Shown here in pieces: positions 1 to 6,431 of a stretch of DNA of 6,747 nt. A program made the position numbers and the translations under genes. This DNA comes from Actinomycetota bacterium. Its GTDB lineage: Bacteria > Actinomycetota > Humimicrobiia > Humimicrobiales > Humimicrobiaceae. Within the stretch, counting starts at the first letter, position 1, and the number at the start of each line of letters is the position of its first letter. The notes under the pieces are model-generated. The model searched no databases. It saw only the letters and a list, made by a program, of their open reading frames with translations, and was not told the DNA's origin. The DNA lies in assembly GCA_015711775.1 (NCBI GenBank), contig JACVJB010000048.1:1-6747 (forward strand). Direction: 5' to 3'.

Positions 1-594
1 GCAACTATTGTAAGGGGGGTAGCTCTTCTTATTGCAAACGGTAAACAGATACCGATAAGCGGAACCAGGTTTTCGGTAATTGGCACAGGCAAGCTGCTGG
101 GCATTCCTGTTCCTATTTATATAATGCTGGCGCTTTTTATTATATTCTATCTTCTTTTAAGCCAGACCTCTCTAGGCAGGCATATAAGCGCTGTGGGTTC
201 AAACGAAAGCGCAGCAAGAATTTCAGGGCTTAACGTAACATTTATAAAGATAATGGTTTATGTGCTTGTATCTTTTACAGCAAGCATAAACGGTGTTATA
301 AGGACGTCGCAGGCAATGATAGGCATTCCAAGCATGGCCCCTGGTTTTACCCTTCTTGTTATAACTATAACAATACTAGGGGGTACAAGTCTTTCAGGGG
401 GTAGAGGAAATCTCATTGGAGCCGTATTTGCAGGCATTTTTATTTCAATGATTTATTATGGATTAAACCTTATAAAAGTGGAATATTTCTATCAGCTTTT
501 ATCAGTGGGGCTTGTACTCATTTTTGCGCTCTTTGTTGATGGACTGAGGCAGAGATATCTTGAGGCTGCAAGGATAAAAGGGATAAAAGTTTAA
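1..594 (+). CDS. RbsC-like sugar ABC transporter permease, C-terminal part (5' end outside window)
   Basis: The reading frame is open from base 1, so this is the last 197 residues of a protein that in this family is usually 310-350 residues long. It is an inner-membrane permease subunit of a ribose/CUT2-type ABC importer (BPD_transp_2 family). Several hydrophobic membrane segments are visible. Two family motifs stand out: the cytoplasmic loop VGSNESAARISGLNV, matching GGNEAATRLSGINV in RbsC, and the later LGGTSLSGGRG motif followed by the final membrane helices. The protein ends in a basic tail (RQRYLEAARIKGIKV). A second, different permease of the same family starts 43 bp downstream, so the two probably form a heterodimeric channel. 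The ATPase is not in the window and probably lies upstream. The family assignment is firm; the transported sugar is unknown. Confidence 0.95.
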   Translation, partial: ATIVRGVALLIANGKQIPISGTRFSVIGTGKLLGIPVPIYIMLALFIIFYLLLSQTSLGRHISAVGSNESAARISGLNVTFIKIMVYVLVSFTASINGVIRTSQAMIGIPSMAPGFTLLVITITILGGTSLSGGRGNLIGAVFAGIFISMIYYGLNLIKVEYFYQLLSVGLVLIFALFVDGLRQRYLEAARIKGIKV

Positions 595-637
595 GATAGC
601 CCAATAAATTTATTTAAATTAAAACAGGGATTAAATA

Positions 638-1618
638 ATGGATGATTTCAGGTTTCGTAAAGTTAAGCAGAACCTTGGAGTTTTCTGGGGTAATTTTGGC
701 CTGCCCCTTATCTTCATAGTAATTGTGGTTGTATTTTCATTATCAAATCCGAGTTTTGCCACAAGTTATAATATTTTAAGCAACTTTGGTTTTGCCGCAT
801 ATGTGGGCATAGCAGCAATTGGCATGACATTTGTAATAATGACAGGAAACTTTGATATCTCTATTGGTTCCATGCTTGCATTAGTTGCTGTACTGGGCTC
901 ATCCTTTATGCCAAAGGCTGGTGGCGTCATAGGAGTTGCTGCAACATTAGCCATTGCATGCTTTCTTGGATTTATAAACGGTATATTTGTAACAAAGCTC
1001 AGGATTCCGGCTTTTATAACAACTCTTGGAATGCTTTTTGTTTTCCGTGCGCTTGCATTTATTTATACAAATAATGTCCCCGTATACATAAGTGACAGGT
1101 TCTGGCTTTATATTGGTAACGGCAAGCTGTTTGGCGTCATACCGTTTCCTATACTCTTAATGGGGGTCTGCTATCTTTCGGCATACCTGGTTTTAAGAAA
1201 GTCGCCTGTGGGAAGATATATAATTGCGGTTGGAACAAACGCAAGGGCTGCCGCACTTTCGGGAATAAACGTGGATAATATAAAAATTCTTGTTTTTACG
1301 CTTCTCGGGCTTTTTGTCGGCATATCCTCAATTGTAAATTCTGCAAACCAGGGCGCCGCAAACCCTGGGCTTATGGGACAGAATTTTGAATTTCAGGTAA
1401 TTACAGCAGTTGTTCTGGGAGGTACAGCTCTTAGCGGAGGAAACGGCAGCCTTGGCGGGTCTCTTATTGCTGCGCTTATTGTTACTTTTCTTAGTAATGG
1501 CATGGGGCTTATGCAGGTAAACTCATACTGGCAACTTGTTGCAACAGGTCTTGTAATGATATTTGCTGTATCTCTGAACAAGCTGAAATTCTATCTTCTT
1601 GGGCAGGGAGAGTATTAA
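638..1618 (+). CDS. RbsC-like sugar ABC transporter permease (second, complete)
   Basis: This 326-residue integral membrane protein is a full-length permease of the ribose/CUT2 ABC importer family. The start ATG is preceded by AGGGA seven bases upstream. A first hydrophobic helix spans about residues 21-35. The conserved GNFDISIGSMLAL motif (70-82) corresponds to the family's G-x-DLSVG segment. The cytoplasmic loop GTNARAAALSGINV lies at 199-212 and LGGTALSGGNGS at 260-271, followed by the last membrane helices. It is clearly related to the upstream partial permease but not a copy: the loops differ in sequence, which fits two diverged subunits of one heterodimeric pore, as in RhaP/RhaQ or LsrC/LsrD. 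It is followed after 170 bp by the binding-protein gene, with no terminator seen between them. The substrate cannot be deduced. Confidence 0.96.
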   Translation: MDDFRFRKVKQNLGVFWGNFGLPLIFIVIVVVFSLSNPSFATSYNILSNFGFAAYVGIAAIGMTFVIMTGNFDISIGSMLALVAVLGSSFMPKAGGVIGVAATLAIACFLGFINGIFVTKLRIPAFITTLGMLFVFRALAFIYTNNVPVYISDRFWLYIGNGKLFGVIPFPILLMGVCYLSAYLVLRKSPVGRYIIAVGTNARAAALSGINVDNIKILVFTLLGLFVGISSIVNSANQGAANPGLMGQNFEFQVITAVVLGGTALSGGNGSLGGSLIAALIVTFLSNGMGLMQVNSYWQLVATGLVMIFAVSLNKLKFYLLGQGEY

Positions 1619-1715
1619 AGGAAAGAAAATATTTAAATTACAAATAAATGAGCGGCGTTATTTTAGCATCTTACTGAAATTAGCATGAAGTTTTTTAAAA
1701 GGCATTATTCAGCAG

Positions 1716-1725
1716 AAAGGAGGTG
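1716..1725 (+). promoter_or_regulatory. Orphan perfect Shine-Dalgarno-like site upstream of the binding-protein gene
   Basis: AAAGGAGGTG is a near-ideal anti-16S match but no usable start codon follows at normal spacing. A TTG sits only about two bases after it and would open a 9-codon frame ending at 1755. The gene's own site, AAGGAGG at 1773-1779, lies nine bases before its ATG at 1789. The site could be a ribosome standby site, a leader-peptide relic or chance. Nothing else was recognised in the 1619-1788 gap. Confidence 0.25.
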
Positions 1726-1788
1726 TTGGTTATAGAGAAAATCCGGTATTTGTAAATTATTAAAAATGTTAAAAGGAGGCAAAGTAAA

Positions 1789-2808
1789 ATGAGGTACGCA
1801 AAGATAGCATTTGTAGCGGTTGTGTGTCTGATACTCATACTCACAATTTCTTTTCTCGGATGCAAGAAAGAAGCCGCCGAGGAAGGCGGAGGTATGGCAG
1901 TAACCACTTATGCAAACGCATCAGACATAACTATTGGCTTTTCACTCTGGACGATGCAGTTTACTTTTTTCCAGAATGTTGAAAAAGGCGTAAGGGATGC
2001 ATGCGAAGATCTTGGATTTAAATATGTAATGATTGACCAGAACAGTGATGCGACAAAAATGGTTCAGGATCTTAATTCACTAGTTGGTCAGGGAGTAAGC
2101 GGTATTGTTATTACCCCTGTAGACCCCGGTTCAATCGGCCCGGCAGTTGAAAATGCAAGAAAAGCAGGAATACCTGTTGTTTGCGCAGATATAGGAAAAT
2201 CAGGCCCAGTGAATGCTCTTATGATTTCTGATAACTTCAAGGGTGGCCAGCTTGCAGCAGAATTTCTTGCAAAACAGCTTAATGATACAACAAAACCTCT
2301 TGGGCTTGGCAACCTTCTTCCCCAGTGGACATATGCAAGGCAGAGAGGCGAGGGTTTCCTGGCAAAGGCAATGGAACTGGGCTACAATGTTGCAGCCAAT
2401 ATTATTGTTCAGAATCCAAGCGCTGAAGGCGGATATGATACAATGCAGCAGATACTTTCTGCAGTGCCGGATGTTGCAGGCGTTTATTTCTGCAGCGGAA
2501 GGGAAGCTGTAGGCGCTGCGCAGGCGATACAGGCTTCAGGCAAAGATATACTTTCAGTTGGTTATAACGGCGATCCTGAAGAATTCCAGGCTATGAAAGA
2601 CGGAATTCTCAGCGCAACAATACTGCAGGAGCCATATTATATTGGCTACAGATCAGTTGAAATTCTTGCTGAAATACTTCTTGAAGGCAAATTCTATGAG
2701 AATGTGGAAGTCCCTGTAGATGTTAAGCTGGTAACACCTGAAAATATGGATGCCATTGCTGCTGACATACTGGAAAAAACCGGAAACTCAGCATTTCCTG
2801 CAGAATAA
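1789..2808 (+). CDS. RbsB-like sugar-binding lipoprotein of the ABC importer
   Basis: This 339-residue protein is the extracytoplasmic substrate receptor of the adjacent transporter. The start is fixed by AAGGAGG nine bases upstream. Residues 1-25 form a lipoprotein signal peptide: a basic start, a hydrophobic core and FLGC, so Cys25 would be lipidated. A charged, glycine-rich linker follows (KKEAAEEGGG). The mature part is a type 1 periplasmic binding fold (Peripla_BP_4). GIVITPVDP (105-113) and the later GIPVVCADI mark the first lobe. YARQRGEGF (182-190) aligns with the RERGEGF segment of RbsB, and SVGYNGDPE (256-264) with its VGFDGTP segment. The Asn-Asp pair of RbsB in the second lobe is replaced here by SGRE (236-239), which hints at a substrate other than ribose. 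A strong hairpin lies just downstream. The family call is firm; the ligand is unknown. Confidence 0.95.
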   Translation: MRYAKIAFVAVVCLILILTISFLGCKKEAAEEGGGMAVTTYANASDITIGFSLWTMQFTFFQNVEKGVRDACEDLGFKYVMIDQNSDATKMVQDLNSLVGQGVSGIVITPVDPGSIGPAVENARKAGIPVVCADIGKSGPVNALMISDNFKGGQLAAEFLAKQLNDTTKPLGLGNLLPQWTYARQRGEGFLAKAMELGYNVAANIIVQNPSAEGGYDTMQQILSAVPDVAGVYFCSGREAVGAAQAIQASGKDILSVGYNGDPEEFQAMKDGILSATILQEPYYIGYRSVEILAEILLEGKFYENVEVPVDVKLVTPENMDAIAADILEKTGNSAFPAE

Positions 2809-2858
2809 GTAATATAGAGCTTTAATATTTTAAATTCTGCGTTAAAGAATAATAAAGT

Positions 2859-2901
2859 TATAGCTGGCAGGAACTTAAAATGCAGGTTTCTGCCAGTTAT
2901 A
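2859..2901 (+). promoter_or_regulatory. Strong intergenic RNA hairpin after the binding-protein gene
   Basis: TATAGCTGGCAGGAAC (2859-2874) pairs with GTTTCTGCCAGTTATA (2886-2901). This gives a 16-bp stem with two G-U pairs and an 11-nt loop. No U-run follows, so it is not a standard intrinsic terminator. By analogy with hairpins after other binding-protein genes, it may protect the 3' end of that transcript and keep its level above that of the downstream gene. That role is inference; the stem itself is seen directly. Confidence 0.55.
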
Positions 2902-2916
2902 TAGCAGAGAAATTAT

Positions 2917-2934
2917 TGATATTACCAAATATCA
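2917..2934. promoter_or_regulatory. Inverted repeat upstream of the isomerase gene (possible operator)
   Basis: TGATATT-ACCA-AATATCA is a perfect 7-bp inverted repeat with a 4-bp centre, 45 bp before the isomerase start. Its size suits a dimeric repressor site, but no convincing promoter was found around it and no second copy was found in the window. In AT-rich DNA it could also be chance or a small hairpin. Confidence 0.25.
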
Positions 2935-2979
2935 TGAAAGATTTAGCAATATTTACAACTGCACAGGAGATTGGACCTT

Positions 2980-3957
2980 ATGAAATTGAAAATAGATGCG
3001 CATCTCTGGTGCCTTGGGACATATGCAGAGAGATATGTGCCTGGCGGCTATCACGATGATATGAAACTTGAAGAAAAACTCGAAGCTTTCTCAAAAATAG
3101 AGGGCCTTACAGGTCTTGTTGTTTTTTATCCGACAGATCCTCTTCCGTCTGACCCTGATAAGCTTTTAAAGCTTCTTGCAAATTATAACCTCAAAGTGTC
3201 TGTTATGGAACCGGAGGTATGGAGTGACAGGAAGTGGAGAGACGGGGCATTCAGCGCTACTGATGCCAGGGTAAGAAAAGATGCTGTTAAAAGACTTAAA
3301 GAAAGCATAGATCTAGGGAAAGCTTTAAAAGCTGAGAGCGTCCTTTTATGGCCGGCTCATGACGGATTTGATTATCCTTTTCAGTATGATTACACTATTG
3401 GTTGGAAAAATCTTGTAGAAACTGTTCGTGAAATCGGGCAATATGACAGTTCTGTCAAAATTGCAATTGAAGCCAAGTCCAAGGATCCGAGGCAGAAACA
3501 GCTTATAAGTGATACCGGCAAGGCGCTTGCATTCATTAATGATGTCGGACTTGATAATGTGGGTTGCGCCCTTGATGTGGGGCATGCTCTTATGGCAGGA
3601 GAATCGCTTGCAGAGTCTCTTATGCTTATTGACGGCCATAAAAAACTGTTCCAGATACATTTAAATGATAATTATAAAGACGCAGACCCTGATATGATTC
3701 TTGGGACAGTAAATTTCTGGGAAATACTGGAATTCTTTTATTTTTTAAATAAAACAGATTATCAGTCATGGTCCACAATAGATATAATAGCTGCAAGAGA
3801 TGACAGGTTTAAAACACTTGAGCTTGCAGTGAAAATGACTTTAAAACTTAAAGAACTTGCAGATAAACTTACAAAGCATTCAAAAACAATAGATGAAAAT
3901 TTTAAGGGTTACAGGTTTGCAGATAATATGAATTTAATCACGGATCTGCTTTTATAA
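2980..3957 (+). CDS. Xylose-isomerase-like TIM-barrel sugar (phosphate) isomerase/epimerase
   Basis: This 325-residue cytoplasmic protein belongs to the AP endonuclease 2 / xylose-isomerase-like TIM-barrel superfamily, whose members isomerise or epimerise sugars using a divalent metal. ATG 2980 is chosen because AGGAG (2965-2969) lies ten bases before it; an in-frame TTG at 2971 is only one or two bases from that site. Motifs follow the barrel order: DAHLWCLGTY at the first strand, LLWPAHDG (122-129), IAIEAKSKDP with Glu164, CALDVGHALM with Asp199 and His202, QIHLNDNYKDADPDM with His227, and STIDII with Asp268. Glu164, Asp199, His227 and Asp268 are the likely metal ligands. The segment LNDNYKDADPDMILGTVNFW is typical of the branch that includes L-rhamnose isomerase-like and related enzymes. 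Its place after a sugar ABC importer suggests it processes the imported sugar. The exact reaction cannot be assigned. Confidence 0.9.
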   Translation: MKLKIDAHLWCLGTYAERYVPGGYHDDMKLEEKLEAFSKIEGLTGLVVFYPTDPLPSDPDKLLKLLANYNLKVSVMEPEVWSDRKWRDGAFSATDARVRKDAVKRLKESIDLGKALKAESVLLWPAHDGFDYPFQYDYTIGWKNLVETVREIGQYDSSVKIAIEAKSKDPRQKQLISDTGKALAFINDVGLDNVGCALDVGHALMAGESLAESLMLIDGHKKLFQIHLNDNYKDADPDMILGTVNFWEILEFFYFLNKTDYQSWSTIDIIAARDDRFKTLELAVKMTLKLKELADKLTKHSKTIDENFKGYRFADNMNLITDLLL

Positions 3958-4237
3958 GAATAAAATTAGCAGCCTGTAATAAAATAACCGGTAAAATAAT
4001 GTAACAGGGCTGCAGTTTGAATTATACTGCTGCAGTAACTGGGTAATGCTGAAACTGTCAGGGCAAAAGAATATAGTATCCGGATCCGGTTTCTTTCTGC
4101 TTAATTACCTCAGCAAATTTTTAATTAATTCCGAACTGTTATTTATTGTAATTGAATTAATTATAATTTACAGACAGGTTATAATATTTTTAATATTAAG
4201 AATTCTTTCTTATTTTATAAAAAGGCAGGCTGGTTTT
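3958..4237 (+). other. Non-coding gap between isomerase and HtrA genes
   Basis: No gene or standard terminator was recognised in these 280 bp. An imperfect stem pairs GCAGCCTGT (3969-3977) with ACAGGGCTGC (4004-4013) across a 26-nt loop. ACTGCTGCAGT (4026-4036) and CCGGATCCGG (4080-4089) are short palindromes. The right part is AT-rich and carries two TATAAT hexamers (4162-4167 and 4180-4185), but neither has a good -35 box at standard spacing. The protease promoter is probably here, though it cannot be placed. Confidence 0.4.
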
Positions 4238-5377
4238 ATGAAAAAAGGTAAAAATATATTAATAAAAAAATTTGCAGCAGCTTTAAGTGTTGCGATTCTT
4301 TCTGCAGCTATATTAGTATTAACTGTGCTTTCCGGCTGCATCATGATTAAGCCTGATGTGATAACTGAACAGGTGGAAAAATTTGAAAAGAAAATAGAGG
4401 AAGCCACAGACGCTCCGAAAGAATTTTTTAAACCCGGGAATGGTTATTTAAATGCTTTTAATTCAGAAGTCAGCGCGCTTGTAGAGGATGTAAATCCTTC
4501 AGTTGTGGCAATTAATGTAACAGCAATGAGAGAAGATTTCTTTGGAAATGAAGAGCTCGCTCAGGGCGTTGGTTCAGGTGTTATCTATTCAGAGGACGGG
4601 TATATTATCACAAATAATCATGTTGCAGGCGGAGCCGTGGAGCTTCTTGTGACTCTTTCTGACGGTTCAAATTACAAAGCTGCTGTTACCGGCACAAGTC
4701 CGGAAACTGACATTGCAGTTATAAAAATAGAAGCAAAAGATTTAAAACCTGCATCATTTGCATCAATCGAGGAGCAGAAGGTCGGGGATTTTGTCATTGC
4801 AATTGGCAGCCCCTTCGGGATACAGCAGACAGTGACTACAGGGATAATCAGCGGAAAAAACAGGAACATACCGGTGTCATCTGACCAGCTTCCTATTGTG
4901 GACTTGATACAGACAGATGCGGCAATTAACCCAGGAAACAGCGGAGGGCCCCTTATTAATATTTATGGTGAGGTTATTGGAATAAATACCCTTATATTTT
5001 CCCCTTCAGGCGCCAGCGCGGGCATAGGATTTGCAATACCCACAGACACTGCAATAAATATTGCAGACCAGATTATCAAATATGGCGAAGCACGCATTCC
5101 TTTTATAGGCATACGGATGGGCGTAAATGAAACAGAAATACCAGGAGTATACATACAGGAGATTATAAAAGATACTCCAGCAGAAAAAACCGGTCTTAAG
5201 AGGGGGGATATAATGGTTGAATTTAATGGAGTTGAACTTAAAACTCCTTTTGATTTGCTTACCCAGATAATAAGAAAGAACTGTGGAGATATAGTAAGCA
5301 TAAAAATTTACAGGAACGGCGCATATATTGATTTTAATCTCCAGCTTGAGCAGTGCCCCGCAGAAATTAAAAGATAG
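4238..5377 (+). CDS. htrA: HtrA/DegP-family serine protease, lipid-anchored, one PDZ domain
   Basis: This 379-residue protein is an S1C-family envelope quality-control protease. ATG 4238 is chosen because it opens a lipoprotein signal: basic start (MKKGKN), hydrophobic core and lipobox LSGC, with Cys34 lipidated. The in-frame ATG at 4046 would add 64 residues translated from AT-rich DNA and bury this signal. The ribosome site is weak (GGCAGG, eight bases upstream). After a charged linker (about 41-65), the protease domain covers about 75-275 with a complete triad: His128 in TNNHVAGG, Asp158 in ETDIAVIKI and Ser235 in GNSGGPL. A single PDZ domain follows, about 287-372 (GLKRGDIMVEFNG). One PDZ domain and an N-terminal anchor resemble Gram-positive HtrA and DegS rather than soluble two-PDZ DegP, but most relatives use a transmembrane helix instead of a lipid anchor. 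It likely degrades misfolded extracytoplasmic proteins. Confidence 0.95.
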   Translation: MKKGKNILIKKFAAALSVAILSAAILVLTVLSGCIMIKPDVITEQVEKFEKKIEEATDAPKEFFKPGNGYLNAFNSEVSALVEDVNPSVVAINVTAMREDFFGNEELAQGVGSGVIYSEDGYIITNNHVAGGAVELLVTLSDGSNYKAAVTGTSPETDIAVIKIEAKDLKPASFASIEEQKVGDFVIAIGSPFGIQQTVTTGIISGKNRNIPVSSDQLPIVDLIQTDAAINPGNSGGPLINIYGEVIGINTLIFSPSGASAGIGFAIPTDTAINIADQIIKYGEARIPFIGIRMGVNETEIPGVYIQEIIKDTPAEKTGLKRGDIMVEFNGVELKTPFDLLTQIIRKNCGDIVSIKIYRNGAYIDFNLQLEQCPAEIKR

Positions 5378-5400
5378 AAAGAATAAAAGATAGAAAGAAT
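5369..5400. repeat. Two tandem 16-bp copies at the end of the protease gene
   Basis: AAAAGATAGAAAGAAT occurs twice back to back (5369-5384 and 5385-5400), and the second copy runs directly into the A-run of the terminator. The first copy contains the TAG stop of the protease gene. It looks like a small slippage duplication with no function suggested. Confidence 0.75.
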
Positions 5401-5401
5401 A

Positions 5402-5436
5402 AAAAAATAACCCGGCAGGCTACCGGGTTATTTTTT
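5402..5436. terminator. Bidirectional intrinsic terminator between convergent genes
   Basis: AAAAAATAACCCGG (5402-5415) and CCGGGTTATTTTTT (5423-5436) form a perfect 14-bp stem around a 7-nt loop. The stem has a U-run on either strand. It would end transcripts of the protease gene from the left and of the CAP-domain gene from the right; the latter would have a 3' UTR of about 100 nt. Confidence 0.93.
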
Positions 5437-5535
5437 ATCTTGCAAGCTAATCAGGCGTCCAGCTACAGACTCATCATAGCCATTTAACTGTCCTTTCTCT
5501 TTATCAATTGCGTGTTTTTATAAATTTAGTTTCTT

Positions 5536-6126
5536 TTAACTATTTCTGAAAACTGTCGTAACTACTCTTCTGCCGCTGTTTTCCACCATGCCAACGCCTA
5601 TGATTCCATATTTACTCTGCAGTATATTTGCAGCATGTGTGGGGCTGTTCATCCAGGCATTCAGGAATGCTTCTGGTGTTCCTATATCTGCGGGCCTTGA
5701 ATGTGCAAGGTTTTCGCCTGCGGCTTTATATGTTATTCCGCATTCCCTGAAAATATTAAAGACATTCTTTCCTTCAGGGGTGTAATGGGAGAAATAATCT
5801 CTTGCGAGCATATCATTGCTTCTTGTCCTTGATATGTCTATAAGAGACTGGTTGGGTTGCAGAGCTGCAAGACCCCTGTCAGCCCTCACTGTATTTATAA
5901 GATTAAGTATTGCTGCTTCATAATCACTTATATTAATTCCACCGTTCTGAGGCTGATTTTGCCCCTGCTGCTGTAAATTTTCTGCGCTGCTTCCAAGAAC
6001 ATCAATGCCCTGGTAACTGCTGCCGGCAGACGCAATCATAAATGTAAGGATTATTGCTGCCAATAATGCTGCAATCGATGCTGATGTTATAATGTTTCTC
6101 TTTTTGTTGATGAATAATTCCCCCAT
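5536..6126 (-). CDS. CAP/SCP-domain (YkwD-like) secreted or membrane-anchored protein
   Basis: This 196-residue protein is exported. ATG 6126 is chosen because AGGAGGG (6132-6138) lies five bases before it; an in-frame TTG at 6156 would put this site inside the gene. Basic residues (NKKRN) and a hydrophobic segment at about 13-33 form a signal peptide or anchor; ASA before Gly35 is a possible cleavage site. A Gln/Asn/Gly-rich linker (about 50-65) leads to the CAP domain (about 68-196). Family positions are present: His114 in YFSHYTPEG, Glu138 in AGENLA, and WMNSPTHAANIL with His164. Bacterial CAP proteins are extracellular and of poorly defined biochemistry; roles in the cell surface and sporulation have been proposed. 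The gene is monocistronic here, preceded by a long leader with a cyclic di-GMP-II riboswitch and two terminators, so its level probably follows cyclic di-GMP. That points to surface, adhesion or motility-to-sessile functions by inference. Confidence 0.93.
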   Translation of the reverse strand: MGELFINKKRNIITSASIAALLAAIILTFMIASAGSSYQGIDVLGSSAENLQQQGQNQPQNGGINISDYEAAILNLINTVRADRGLAALQPNQSLIDISRTRSNDMLARDYFSHYTPEGKNVFNIFRECGITYKAAGENLAHSRPADIGTPEAFLNAWMNSPTHAANILQSKYGIIGVGMVENSGRRVVTTVFRNS

Positions 6127-6143
6127 TTTTACCCTCCTGAAAT

Positions 6144-6181
6144 AAAAAAGCCGCAAAACCCTTAAATGAGGCTTTACGGCT
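6144..6181 (-). terminator. Intrinsic terminator in the leader, directly before the CAP gene ribosome site
   Basis: On the minus strand AGCCGTAAAGCC pairs with GGTTTTGCGGCT (arms 6181-6170 and 6160-6149). The 12-bp stem includes two G-U pairs, has a 9-nt loop and runs into a U-run of six. The G-U pairs become mismatches on the plus strand, which fixes the direction. The U-run ends five bases before the AGGAGGG site of the CAP gene, so no promoter fits between them. Transcripts of that gene must read through this hairpin, so it should be a conditional terminator (attenuator) or a leaky one. Confidence 0.85.
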
Positions 6182-6345
6182 AATGATTGATAATATTATT
6201 TTAAGATTATGTATTCCTGCTTTCTGTATATTTAATTAAATATCACACACAATAATTTTTCAGGTACAGCCCTGGTCCGGTTGTGATGTAATTCAACAGG
6301 TAAAACAGGCTTAAATCTTTCTGTGCAAAAACATTGTTATAAAAC
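6182..6345 (-). other. Leader segment between the two terminators of the CAP gene
   Basis: These 164 nt show no convincing gene and no riboswitch class I recognise. A possible weak promoter on the minus strand is TTGTGT (6252-6247), a 16-bp spacer and TATACA (6230-6225). If used, it would start a transcript near 6218 that bypasses the riboswitch but still meets the second terminator. A short repeat, CCTGTT-TTA-CCTGTT on the minus strand, is also present. Confidence 0.3.
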
Positions 6346-6374
6346 AAAAAACCATCCAGTGAGGCTGAATGGTT
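6346..6374 (-). terminator. Intrinsic terminator downstream of the riboswitch (expression platform)
   Basis: On the minus strand AACCATTCAG pairs with CTGGATGGTT (arms 6374-6365 and 6359-6350). The 10-bp stem has one G-U pair, a 5-nt loop and a run of six U. The 5' arm starts 57 nt after the aptamer ends, the usual position for a riboswitch-controlled terminator. Whether ligand binding favours or prevents this hairpin cannot be decided by eye. Confidence 0.85.
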
Positions 6375-6431
6375 CAAACTATGCTTTATAACTATAACAA
6401 GAATGTTCTTGCTTCTAATTGTTATCTTCAC

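Noticed and set aside
1766..1792. An 8-codon frame whose TGA overlaps the binding-protein ATG, suggesting translational coupling.
   Set aside because: It has no ribosome site of its own, and it contains the gene's real Shine-Dalgarno site, so the overlap is most likely coincidence.
2971..2979. TTG start for the isomerase.
   Set aside because: It is only one or two bases from the AGGAG site; ATG 2980 has normal spacing.
4046..4237. The upstream ATG that would extend the HtrA protein by 64 residues.
   Set aside because: The extension is AT-driven hydrophobic sequence that would bury a complete lipoprotein signal beginning at ATG 4238.
6127..6156. TTG start for the CAP-domain protein.
   Set aside because: It lies inside the terminator hairpin and would place the strong AGGAGGG site within the coding sequence; ATG 6126 fits that site.
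6144..6181. GCCGTAAAGCCTC resembling the GACGCAAAGCC segment of the class I cyclic di-GMP riboswitch.
   Set aside because: The other conserved parts of class I are absent, and the sequence is fully explained by the terminator hairpin.
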